From: G963665085 sp963665085
Lineage (GTDB): Bacteria; Bacteroidota; Bacteroidia; Bacteroidales; JAAAOM01
Reading direction: 5' to 3'
NCBI GenBank assembly: GCA_963665085.2
Contig: CAXXXS010000001.1
Location: 2,914,001 to 2,978,000 of the forward strand
DNA: 64,000 bases
The notes under the pieces were generated by a model, which was not told the origin of the DNA, made no database searches, and saw only the letters and a list, made by a program, of their open reading frames with translations. Positions 57,601 to 64,000 of the stretch are shown here, one piece after another. Numbering within the stretch: the stretch's first letter is position 1; each line of letters starts with the position of its first letter. The translations under genes and the position numbers were made by a program.

Positions 57601-60017
57601 ATACCGATGGCGATGGCACAGGAAATAATGCAGATACTGATGATGATAATGATGGAGTCTCAGATGTCAAAGAAGCAACTTTAGGCACTGATCCATTAAA
57701 TTCTGATTCAGATGGTGATGGTACTAATGATGGTGCCGATGCCTTCCCAACCGATGAGAATGAAGATACCGATACCGATGGTGATGGCACAGGAAACAAT
57801 GCCGATACCGACGATGATGGCGATGGTCTCTCCGATGCCGATGAAGCAACAGCCGGTTCCGATCCATTAAATCCTGATTCAGATGGCGATGGCACAGATG
57901 ACGGTACTGATGCTTTCCCAACCGATGAGAATGAAGATACCGATACCGATGGTGATGGCACAGGAAACAATGCCGATACCGACGATGATGGCGACGGTCT
58001 CTCAGATGCCGATGAAGCAACAGCAGGGTCCAATCCACTGGATCCTGATTCAGATGGCGATGGGACAGAAGATGGCGACGATGCCTTCCCAACCAATGAG
58101 AATGAAGATACGGATACCGATGGTGATGGAAAAGGAGATAATTCAGATATTGATGATGACGGTGATGGTATTTCAGATGCTGATGAAATAACAATAGGAA
58201 CAGACCCGTTGGATCCTGATTCAGATGGCGATGGTACAGAAGACGGAGCTGATGCTTTCCCAACTGATGAAAATGAAGATGCTGATAATGATAGTGATGG
58301 TATAGGGGATAACTCAGATACAGACGACGATAATGATGGTGTTGAAGATGATACAGACGCCTTCCCATTGGATAAAACAGAGGATACTGATACCGATGGT
58401 GATGGCATTGGGGATAACAGCGACCAGTTCCCTGAAGATCCTTCAGAAACCACCGATACCGATGGTGATGGAATAGGTAATAATGCCGATACAGACGATG
58501 ATAACGATGGCGTTGAAGATGATGATGATGCATTCCCGCTTGATCCTTCAGAAGATACCGATACTGATGGCGATGGAATCGGTAACAATGCAGATAAGGA
58601 TGATGATAACGACGGAATATTAGACTCTGATGATAAATTCCCTCTTGATGCATTGAATGATAGTGATACGGACGGTGATGGTATCGGAGATAATACCGAT
58701 ACCGATGATGATAATGATGGTGTTGAAGATGGAGACGATGCCTTCCCGTTTGATCCAGATGAAACTGCCGATACCGATGGTGATGGCATTGGGGATAATG
58801 CAGATTTGGATGATGACAATGACGGTGTATCTGATGAAGATGAGGCTTTTGCAGGGACAGACCCATTAAATCCTGATACAGATAGTGATGGAGTGAATGA
58901 TGGTGAAGATGCATTCCCACTTGATGATACAGAAGATGCAGATACGGATGGCGACGGTATAGGTGATAATGCAGATAACGACAGCGACAACGACGGTGTT
59001 GATGACGATGACGATGCCTTCCCGTTTGATCCTGCAGAAACGATAGATACAGATGGCGATGGTATTGGAAACAACGCAGATACTGATGATGATGGTGATG
59101 GATTGTCTGATGAAGATGAAATTTTAGCAGAAACTGATCCTCTAAATCCTGATTCTGATAGTGATGGAACACTTGACGGGGATGATGCGTTCCCGCTTGA
59201 CGATACAGAAGATACAGATACCGATGGGGACGGAATAGGCAACAATACCGATACCGATGACGATAATGATGGTATCGAAGATGCTGATGATGCCTTCCCA
59301 CTTGATGCAGACGAATCTGGAGATGCTGATGGTGACGGTGTAGGAAACAATAACGATGCATTCCCAAATAATCCGGAAGAATCAGTTGATACAGATGGCG
59401 ATGGTATTGGTAATAACGCGGATACAGACGATGATGCCGATGGTACTATCGATGAGGAAGATGCATTCCCGTTAGATGAAACAGAAGATACAGATACAGA
59501 TGGCGATGGTATTGGAGATAATGCTGATACTGATGATGACGGTGATGGAATCTCTGATGAACAAGAAGCTGAACTGGGAACAGATCCACTGGATACAGAT
59601 TCTGATGGTGATGGTGTTGTTGATTCAGAAGACAAGTTCCCATTAGATGCTACAGAATCAGTAGATACGGATGGCGATGGTATTGGAGATAATGCCGATA
59701 CGGATGATGATGGTGATGGCCTGTCTGATGATGAGGAATTAGTTCTGGGTACCGATCCGCTTAATCCTGATTCTGACGGTGATGGAACAATCGATAGTGA
59801 GGATGCATTCCCATTAGACGAGACAGAGGATACAGATACCGATGGTAGTGGAAAAGGCGATAATGCAGATGATGATGATGATAACGACGGTGTTATTGAT
59901 ACGTTGGATGCATTCCCTCTTAATCCTACTGAAACAACAGATACTGATGGAGATGGAATCGGCAACAATGCTGATAAGGATGATGATGGCGATGGAATTT
60001 CCGATGATCAGGAATAA
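54675..60017 (+). CDS. giant Asp-rich calcium-binding-repeat surface protein (frameshifted)
   Basis: A 1780-residue exported protein: signal peptide to about residue 32 (YCFGLLFFLVFVLPLNNINGQ), a Gly/Ser/Thr-rich beta domain (33-300), a fibronectin-like domain with WVAVPTGSAEPTAEQVKAG and LTPGTDYTVYFVYE (310-400), then thrombospondin-type-3-like repeats to the end. The repeats carry DxDxDGxGDNADTDDD and SDADEATAGSDPL blocks whose Asp/Asn residues should bind calcium. Thirteen near-identical 171-bp units come first, then diverged units. The frame stops at TAATAA (60015) one base out of step: shifting by one restores NGTDPLSPDSDGDG and runs to a T9SS sorting domain. The intact protein would be about 2070 residues. 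ATG at 54675 has a good AGGAGAG site. Confidence 0.9.
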   Translation: MEKDFYTRIKKYCFGLLFFLVFVLPLNNINGQTVLNNQKLRFGSGSQESINTYGNLLQPWYYSSSASTWYKLTYSSYALDIAYRVGGDGTNEWNINGDLAANPTIASQVVNTDNYVNAGGGIGYGTVTSSGTITIGSTSLDVVQAYSLPEDKAYMQATIQLTNNTASTVSNLRVWIGTRDDWVGTTDGPIETKGNLVDGAFDTIDVQSERSLALQIASGSEGVIFYTTSEKANTISQGCCSFANVYNQDPSTSPIIRTGDGSYGFYVRMNDLAPGESDEFTWFYAAGELAELADIIKDVADVSGASNVFHDSTSFAATVTEDATGYWVAVPTGSAEPTAEQVKAGVDYGAVTVIASGSQVMSADVEVTFPIDGLTPGTDYTVYFVYETSEPAFSEISSFDFTTDLDTDGDDIGNNLDDDDDNDGVLDEDETSLGTDPLDPDSDGDGTDDGTDAFPVDENEDTDTDGDGTGNNADTDDDGDGLSDADEATAGSDPLNTDSDGDGTEDGTDAFPIDENEDTDTDGDGTGNNADTDDDGDGLSDADEATAGSDPLNPDSDGDGTDDGTDAFPVDENEDTDTDGDGTGNNADTDDDGDGLSDADEATAGSDPLNPDSDGDGTDDGTDAFPVDENEDTDTDGDGTGNNADTDDDGDGLSDADEATAGSDPLNTDSDGDGTDDGTDAFPIDENEDTDTDGDGTGNNADTDDDGDGLSDADEATAGSDPLNPDSDGDGTDDGTDVFPTDENEDTDTDGDGTGNNADTDDDGDGLSDADEATAGSDPLNPDSDGDGTDDGTDAFPVDENEDTDTDGDGTGNNADTDDDGDGLSDADEATAGSDPLNPDSDGDGTDDGTDAFPVDENEDTDTDGDGTGNNADTDDDGDGLSDADEATAGSDPLNPDSDGDGTDDGTDVFPTDENEDTDTDGDGTGNNADTDDDGDGLSDADEATAGSDPLNTDSDGDGTNDGADAFPTDENEDTDTDGDGTGNNADTDDDNDGVSDVKEATLGTDPLNSDSDGDGTNDGADAFPTDENEDTDTDGDGTGNNADTDDDGDGLSDADEATAGSDPLNPDSDGDGTDDGTDAFPTDENEDTDTDGDGTGNNADTDDDGDGLSDADEATAGSNPLDPDSDGDGTEDGDDAFPTNENEDTDTDGDGKGDNSDIDDDGDGISDADEITIGTDPLDPDSDGDGTEDGADAFPTDENEDADNDSDGIGDNSDTDDDNDGVEDDTDAFPLDKTEDTDTDGDGIGDNSDQFPEDPSETTDTDGDGIGNNADTDDDNDGVEDDDDAFPLDPSEDTDTDGDGIGNNADKDDDNDGILDSDDKFPLDALNDSDTDGDGIGDNTDTDDDNDGVEDGDDAFPFDPDETADTDGDGIGDNADLDDDNDGVSDEDEAFAGTDPLNPDTDSDGVNDGEDAFPLDDTEDADTDGDGIGDNADNDSDNDGVDDDDDAFPFDPAETIDTDGDGIGNNADTDDDGDGLSDEDEILAETDPLNPDSDSDGTLDGDDAFPLDDTEDTDTDGDGIGNNTDTDDDNDGIEDADDAFPLDADESGDADGDGVGNNNDAFPNNPEESVDTDGDGIGNNADTDDDADGTIDEEDAFPLDETEDTDTDGDGIGDNADTDDDGDGISDEQEAELGTDPLDTDSDGDGVVDSEDKFPLDATESVDTDGDGIGDNADTDDDGDGLSDDEELVLGTDPLNPDSDGDGTIDSEDAFPLDETEDTDTDGSGKGDNADDDDDNDGVIDTLDAFPLNPTETTDTDGDGIGNNADKDDDGDGISDDQE
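55995..58217 (+). repeat. thirteen tandem 171-bp coding repeats
   Basis: Starts of the conserved Asp-Ser-Asp-Gly-Asp-Gly block recur every 171 bases (55995, 56166, 56337 ... 58047, with a partial fourteenth at 58218), encoding 57-residue units. Units at 57021 and 57192 differ at only one position that I noticed, so some duplication is recent. Later repeats (58218-60640) are shorter and diverged. Confidence 0.9.
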
Positions 60018-60061
60018 TAAATGGAACAGATCCTCTAAGCCCGGATTCTGATGGCGACGGA

Positions 60062-60886
60062 GTGACTGATGATGTTGATGCCTTCCCATTGGATTCAACA
60101 GAAACAGTTGATACGGATGGCGATGGTATTGGAGATAATGCCGATGCAGACGACGATGCAGACGGTGTAAATGACGACGACGATGCGTTCCCATTCGATG
60201 CAACAGAAACTATCGATACCGATGGAGACGGAATAGGAAACAATGCCGATACGGATGACGATGGCGACGGTGTAAATGATGACGATGATGTATTCCCGTT
60301 AGATGCAACAGAAACAGTTGATAATGATGGTGATGGTACAGGAGATAATGCCGATGTCGACGATGATGATGACGGCGTAAATGATGACGATGATGCATTC
60401 CCGTTTGATGCTTCAGAGACATTAGATACAGATTCTGATGGTATAGGAAACAACGCCGATATCGATGATGACGATGACGGTGTAAATGATGACGACGATG
60501 CCTTCCCATTAGATGGAACAGAGACAGTAGATACAGACGGCGACGGTATAGGAAACAATGCCGATACCGACGACGATGGTGATGGTATTGATGACGATGA
60601 GGATGATTACCCATTGGATCCAAATAATGGAACGGGTATAGAGAATAATACCATAGCTAAGTTACAGGTCTATCCAAATCCGGTTGAAGATTTCTTAACA
60701 GTAGAAACAGATAACACTGTAATCGAAAGAATTATATTGTTTGATGTGACTGGTAGAATCTGTATTGATAAACTGGTAAACAATGATAAAACAGTAATTG
60801 ATGTTTCTAAGTTTAGGCACGGATCTTACATTATTGTTGTAGAAACAGATAAAGGACAAGAAAATTATAAGTTCTTTAAGAATTAG
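60062..60886 (+). CDS. C-terminal part of the giant protein with T9SS sorting domain
   Basis: The plus-strand frame is open from the frameshift (about 60018) to TAG at 60886. The first possible start is GTG at 60062, but I see no promoter or ribosome site, so it is best read as the downstream half of the gene above. It holds about six more Asp-rich repeats (AFPLDxTETVDTDGDGIG pattern) and, from about residue 205, the Por_Secre_tail type A domain: KLQVYPNPVEDFLTVE, RIILFDVTGRI and GSYIIVVETDKGQ, ending in KFFKN. This domain directs export through the type 9 system and attachment to the surface. Without it the 54675 product should stay in the periplasm. Confidence 0.88.
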   Translation: MTDDVDAFPLDSTETVDTDGDGIGDNADADDDADGVNDDDDAFPFDATETIDTDGDGIGNNADTDDDGDGVNDDDDVFPLDATETVDNDGDGTGDNADVDDDDDGVNDDDDAFPFDASETLDTDSDGIGNNADIDDDDDGVNDDDDAFPLDGTETVDTDGDGIGNNADTDDDGDGIDDDEDDYPLDPNNGTGIENNTIAKLQVYPNPVEDFLTVETDNTVIERIILFDVTGRICIDKLVNNDKTVIDVSKFRHGSYIIVVETDKGQENYKFFKN

Positions 60887-60907
60887 AAATTAATAAGTGT
60901 GGTTTGT

Positions 60908-60943
60908 AAAAAGGGCTATCCAACCTCGGGTAGCCTTTTTTTT
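60908..60943 (+). terminator. rho-independent terminator of the adhesin operon
   Basis: GGCTATCC (60914-60921) pairs with GGGTAGCC (60928-60935), one G-T pair, followed by eight T. The preceding A-run lengthens the stem. Confidence 0.85.
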
Positions 60944-61060
60944 ATTTTGGGTACAATCCAAATTGCGAAGTAGATTTTTTACAATAAATCAATACATCAT
61001 TAATTAAATCTCTTTTAACACTTAGTATAATGTGTTGGCGTAGTTGTAAAACAGGTTAAA

Positions 61061-61086
61061 ACAAAAAACCCGCCAATTGGCGGGTT
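61061..61086 (-). terminator. terminator of the DUF6261-like gene
   Basis: AACCCGCC AATT GGCGGGTT (61067-61086) is a perfect 8-bp stem; read on the minus strand it is followed by TTTTTG. It lies 25 bases beyond the stop codon of the minus-strand gene. Confidence 0.85.
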
Positions 61087-61110
61087 CTAAACCAAACACA
61101 TTAAAACAAC

Positions 61111-61851
61111 TTAAACCACATTTTCTATGTCTTGATTCTCTATAACTGTTTCACTACCTCCCCGGCTTGTTACCGTTGAGTTGTATTTATCAATTAATGC
61201 ATTTATTTCATTTATCAGATTACTATAAGCCTCAGAAGGAGTAAGAGTTGCATGGGCCATAATATGATCAACAAGAATCTTATACTGTTTTTTTCCTTCT
61301 TTAATCACTTCTCTGGCAGGTTCAGAAACATTGGCTGCTGTTTCCTGTATACGCTGTAAATAATAGTTATTACATTCGTTGTTCATCGTTTCTATTTCCT
61401 GAATTATCTCAGTCAGCATTAATTTCTCAACATCTGCCCATAACTGTGGAGTATTTCTTAAGTCACTGGCCAGGTTCTTCAAGGTACTGGTTTCTGCCTG
61501 GTAATTGAGTTTGTAAATCTGGGAACCATATTTATCTATGGTATGCAATATACGCAAGGCAGACTCTTTGTATGCTTCGTTAAAGTGATTTGTATACCCG
61601 TCTGCCAATTTTCTTAAACAGATAATAGCTTCATCACGACGGTTGTCATAATAAACGACTTTTTCTGTTATTTCACTGCCATAATTTTTTTTGAAAACAT
61701 CGGCTAAACTAATGTTGATTTGGTTGAGACTGTCTGTTTGCGTTTCAATTTTTAATGAAATTGGGTTGTTTGCAGTGCATATCGTGTAAACATCCTGAAA
61801 AAATTGTGCATACTCGTTTGTCCTGAATTTACGATAATTGGGTGTGTTCAT
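61111..61851 (-). CDS. helical protein of unknown function (DUF6261-like)
   Basis: A 246-residue, probably cytosolic protein without signal peptide or membrane segment, predicted mostly alpha-helical with coiled stretches (IIQEIETMNNECNNYYLQRI; AREVIKEGKKQYKILVDHIM, each part of longer helices). The opening YRKFRTNEYAQFFQDVY and the overall layout recall DUF6261 proteins of Bacteroidota, which have no known role; this assignment is from memory. It is monocistronic with its own terminator. Just upstream on the same strand is a degenerate ~42-bp repeat array (61974-62165). Confidence 0.7.
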   Translation of the reverse strand: MNTPNYRKFRTNEYAQFFQDVYTICTANNPISLKIETQTDSLNQINISLADVFKKNYGSEITEKVVYYDNRRDEAIICLRKLADGYTNHFNEAYKESALRILHTIDKYGSQIYKLNYQAETSTLKNLASDLRNTPQLWADVEKLMLTEIIQEIETMNNECNNYYLQRIQETAANVSEPAREVIKEGKKQYKILVDHIMAHATLTPSEAYSNLINEINALIDKYNSTVTSRGGSETVIENQDIENVV

Positions 61852-61973
61852 TTGTGTGTATTTTAGTGAATATTTAAGTTATTTATAGTAACGGATTATA
61901 AATAGTGTTTGTTGCATTTTAAACAATAAAAATCTTTACCTGGAAGAGTAGCTTGTAATTATAATAAATATTT

Positions 61974-62165
61974 CTGCATTCTGCCTGATAGTTTCTGCAG
62001 GTGCATTTTCTATCCCGCATTCCGCGTGAACATTTTCGCAATAATATTTTTGCTCTCGCACCTGGCGAGAAGTTTTCTGCAGTTACATTTTTAATCTCGC
62101 AGTCTGCAGGAAGGTTCCTGCAAAGGCATTTCTTTTCATGCTATCCGCGCGAAGATTTATGTAAA
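61974..62165. repeat. degenerate ~42-bp tandem repeat array
   Basis: Four and a half units starting near 61974, 62015, 62057, 62098 and 62140, each of 41-42 bases, with the shared pattern CGCATnCTGCGnGAA, TTTTCTGCA, n4 and CATTTTTnnTCTC. The units have diverged strongly but the period is kept. They lie about 120 bases upstream of the DUF6261-like gene and contain no coding frame. Confidence 0.65.
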
Positions 62166-62201
62166 TAGGAATCTAGATAGTTTTAATTTGGTTTATATTT
62201 T

Positions 62202-62441
62202 CATGGGGTTTCCACCCTATGTTATTACATTTTTACCTTTCAGGCAATGGATACAATGATAGTAAAAAAATAATTCAAAGTGTATCCAATAGCAACTCGC
62301 GTTTTATTTTATGAATTTTGTGATTATAAATTATCTGTAGAGTTAAATTACAGACTGCCCTGAAAGGGCAACCACTACCAGCGTAGGGTGAAACCCTACG
62401 TAGATGAATAGCAACAATTCCGAAGGGCTGAAAGCCCGCCC
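62202..62441. repeat. inverted pair of phylum-typical intergenic repeats
   Basis: CATGGGGTTTCCACCCTATG, then ACCTTTCAGGCAATGG (62202-62250), is the decayed reverse complement of CTGCCCTGAAAGGGCAAC, then GCGTAGGGTGAAACCCTACG (62357-62403), and a GAAGGGCTGAAAGCCCG hairpin follows to 62441. The stretch 61852-63427 is otherwise largely gene-free. Confidence 0.5.
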
Positions 62442-62500
62442 TGTTTTATATTGCCAAAATTTTCGTTAATCCCAAGGATTCTTACAAACTCCTATAAATA

Positions 62501-62534
62501 AAAAAAGGTTGCTGGTAGACTAACAACCTTTTTT
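62501..62534. terminator. orphan bidirectional terminator hairpin
   Basis: AAAAAAGGTTG (62501-62511) and CAACCTTTTTT (62524-62534) form an 11-bp stem with T-runs on both strands. No recognised gene ends near it, so it may end a small RNA or mark a lost gene. Confidence 0.6.
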
Positions 62535-62883
62535 CAGTTTAGTAAATTCTTCTGAAACTTCCAGTGAGGTTTACTTAAACGGCAATTTATATTACTGAAC
62601 CTTCCAGTAATGATTTCCAAGTTAATAAAAATGAAAACATTTTCCAAATCATTATCAGTATATTACAGTTTTGTTAACCCTGTAATTGGTTTTTTCAATC
62701 CATTTATCTTGCTACGCAATTGGTATTAACCTAAAATATAATGTCCAAAAAAAATACCGGGATTCAGGGAAGGAAAACCGGAAGGAATAGAATGCGAATG
62801 ACGCGGATTATCACTAATCTTATTTGTGTTGATTTGTTAAATCAATGGACATGCAAGTGCTGTGATCTCAAAAAATAAACCAT

Positions 62884-62947
62884 GGTTTTCCATAGGTAAA
62901 ACTACCCGAATAGGGGGTGTATGCAACTTAAGGGTTATTTAAATTTG
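62884..62947 (+). promoter_or_regulatory. second copy of the palindromic operator/promoter module
   Basis: GGTTTTCC (62884) then ATAGGTAAAACTA, AGGGGG at 62912-62917, and TAAATTTG at 62940-62947. The distance from GGTTTTCC to TAAATTTG is 56 bases, the same as at 54144. A 70-codon frame begins 40 bases downstream. Confidence 0.65.
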
Positions 62948-62987
62948 AAGCTTTTACTAAAATAGGGGATTTAATAATTTTATAATT

Positions 62988-63200
62988 GTGAAAAAGATAT
63001 TGTTCTTAAGAATAAATTTAAAAAAATTATGGAAGGAAAAGATACTTTCTGCAAAACAGAAAGTGACTTCAGTTATGCATATCTCAAGCAGTAGAAGTCT
63101 AAATAATCCAATTTCCAGACCTATATCTTATATGAATATTGTCGAGTTTCAAAAATCGCAGCATAAGGAAGAACAAATATCTGAGGTTTACTTAAACTAA
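62988..63200 (+). CDS. doubtful 70-residue protein
   Basis: GTG at 62988 opens 70 codons (start MKKILFLRINLKKLWKEK) ending at TAA 63198. The protein is basic, Ser/Lys/Ile-rich, without a signal peptide or known motif, and may be chance or a gene relic. The reason to list it is its position 40 bases after a conserved promoter module that elsewhere precedes a real operon. The product could equally be a non-coding RNA. Confidence 0.3.
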   Translation: MKKILFLRINLKKLWKEKILSAKQKVTSVMHISSSRSLNNPISRPISYMNIVEFQKSQHKEEQISEVYLN

Positions 63201-63272
63201 ACTGAAAATTTGAACAGAATAGCTTGAATCCTTTTCCCATTTATTTTCATTTCTAAAAAAAACGCCCTAATT

Positions 63273-63292
63273 TTACGTAGGTACTTACGTAA
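63273..63292. promoter_or_regulatory. palindromic TACGTA-box site
   Basis: TTACGTAGGTACTTACGTAA is a palindrome except for one central base pair on each side of GTAC. It lies 136 bases upstream of the ftcD start and may be an operator. A weak copy of the DUF559-associated repeat (GGGATTTAGGGGTCAT, 63369-63384) lies between the two. Confidence 0.45.
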
Positions 63293-63427
63293 TTTTCAAA
63301 TAATTCTTAATTAGCGAGTTGGTGGTAGGAAAAGAAAAGTGTTTTGAGTCTTGGAAGTACCCACTGAAGGGATTTAGGGGTCATCTCTTACAATTATAGG
63401 ATATACAGGTAACTAAAAAATAAGCAT

Positions 63428-64000
63428 ATGAAACAAATAATAGAATGCGTTCCGAACTTTTCAGAAGGTCGAGATACAAAGGTTATCGAAGCCATAGCAG
63501 AAGCTGTTCGCCAAACACCCGGTTGTACATTATTGAATGTAGACCCCGGAAAATCAACCAATCGTACTGTCTTTACTTTTGTAGGCGATGCCAATAGCAT
63601 TGTAGAAGGAGCTTTTAACGCAGCGAAAGTTGCCCGAGAAAAAATTGATATGACAAAGCATAGCGGTTCGCACCCACGTATGGGGGCCATGGATGTTTGT
63701 CCGTTTATCCCTGTGGCAAATGCAACGATGGAAGATTGTGTTGAATGCTCCAAACGTTTTGCAAAGAAGGCATCAGAAGAGTTGGGTATTCCGTTCTATT
63801 TATACGAACATGCGCAAGAGCAGGAATATCGTAAGAAACTACCTCAAATTCGCGAAGGTGAGTACGAAGCAATTCCTGATAGAATTACAAAACCTGAGTG
63901 GAAACCTGATTTTGGTCCTGCTAAATTTGTGCCCGAATGGGGAGCAACTGTTACTGGTGCCCGTAAATTTCTAATCGCATATAATGTAAACATTCTGGGT
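63428..64000 (+). CDS. ftcD: glutamate formimidoyltransferase, N-terminal part (cut by window end)
   Basis: ATG at 63428 opens a frame that runs uninterrupted to the window end (191 codons). The start IIECVPNFSEGRDTKVIEA and the segments LNVDPGKSTNRTVFTFVG, HSGSHPRMGAMDVCPFIPV and VPEWGATVTGARKFLIAYN are characteristic of the formiminotransferase N- and C-subdomains. The enzyme transfers the formimino group of formimino-glutamate to tetrahydrofolate in histidine degradation. The rest of the gene, possibly with a cyclodeaminase domain or a hut cluster, lies outside. A TACGTA palindrome at 63273 may regulate it. Confidence 0.95.
   Translation, partial: MKQIIECVPNFSEGRDTKVIEAIAEAVRQTPGCTLLNVDPGKSTNRTVFTFVGDANSIVEGAFNAAKVAREKIDMTKHSGSHPRMGAMDVCPFIPVANATMEDCVECSKRFAKKASEELGIPFYLYEHAQEQEYRKKLPQIREGEYEAIPDRITKPEWKPDFGPAKFVPEWGATVTGARKFLIAYNVNILG

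Noticed and set aside
55811..59968. Very long minus-strand open frame (about 1385 codons) opposite the giant protein gene, plus several other long frames in the region
   Set aside because: It is the complement of the Asp/Gly/Thr repeat codons and yields only Ser/Pro/Val-rich repetition; the plus strand has signal peptide, domains and sorting tail.
62631..62729. 32-codon frame MKTFSKSLSVYYSF...
   Set aside because: No promoter, hydrophobic pattern or motif; likely chance in AT-rich DNA.

Overview
The window is AT-rich chromosomal DNA from a member of the Bacteroidota, probably a marine or sediment lineage such as the Marinilabiliales/Prolixibacteraceae; the family-level placement is inference. 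The evidence for the phylum is a type 9 secretion (T9SS) C-terminal sorting domain, several Bacteroidota-type promoters (-7 element TAnnTTTG), A-rich leaders instead of strong Shine-Dalgarno sites, SPII lipoproteins with short tails, LytTR regulators, and intergenic repeats typical of the phylum. No tRNA, rRNA, CRISPR array or complete insertion sequence was seen.

Region 1 (1-9.8 kb): the end of an outer-membrane lipoprotein gene, a beta-barrel-like secreted protein, a LytS-type kinase with its LytTR regulator, and a tripartite RND pump operon (DoxX-like protein, adaptor, AcrB-like pump, NodT-like channel). Two 21-bp-period direct repeats, one before the pump operon and one after it, sit at exactly the same distance from a -7 element and are probable LytTR operators. 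The second would drive a short non-coding transcript ending at a strong terminator. Region 2 (9.9-14.9 kb): an AraC regulator followed by a barrel protein, an aldo/keto reductase, a metallo-beta-lactamase-fold protein and an esterase. Region 3 (15-23.8 kb, minus strand): a SAM-I riboswitch controlling metH-metF, then a long-chain acyl-CoA synthetase and a PAS hybrid histidine kinase. Region 4 (24.2-32.4 kb): oligopeptidase B-like lipoprotein, secreted beta-mannosidase, M14 carboxypeptidase and a DEAD-box helicase that starts at TTG.

Region 5 (32.6-49.6 kb) is the most unusual part: a 17-kb same-strand locus mixing ABC and RND transport. It encodes an ABC ATPase, an ABC-2 permease fused to a degenerate M1-peptidase-like region and a golvesin-type C-terminal domain, a TolC-like channel, an adaptor, an RND permease, a 1565-residue RND permease fused to extra membrane segments and a complete ABC ATPase, and another ABC-2-type permease. 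It looks like one hybrid export machine. Three of its gene junctions carry insertions: a MITE-like palindrome and two paralogous DUF559 (Vsr-like nuclease) genes. Each DUF559 gene is bracketed by inverted pairs of the same short repeat, resembling a nuclease-associated REP cassette.

Region 6 (49.9-64 kb): M61 peptidase, PutP-like symporter, a 40-residue membrane protein, an orphan NarL-type regulator, and a two-gene operon for a secreted protein and a giant Asp-rich calcium-binding-repeat protein. The giant gene holds thirteen 171-bp tandem units and is broken by a one-base frameshift just before the part carrying the T9SS sorting domain. Its promoter region (GGTTTTCC...TAGGTAAAACTA, G-tract, TAAATTTG) recurs with identical spacing at 62.9 kb before a doubtful 70-codon frame. 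A DUF6261-like gene, a degenerate ~42-bp repeat array, REP-like sequences and the start of a glutamate formimidoyltransferase gene (cut by the window end) complete the region.
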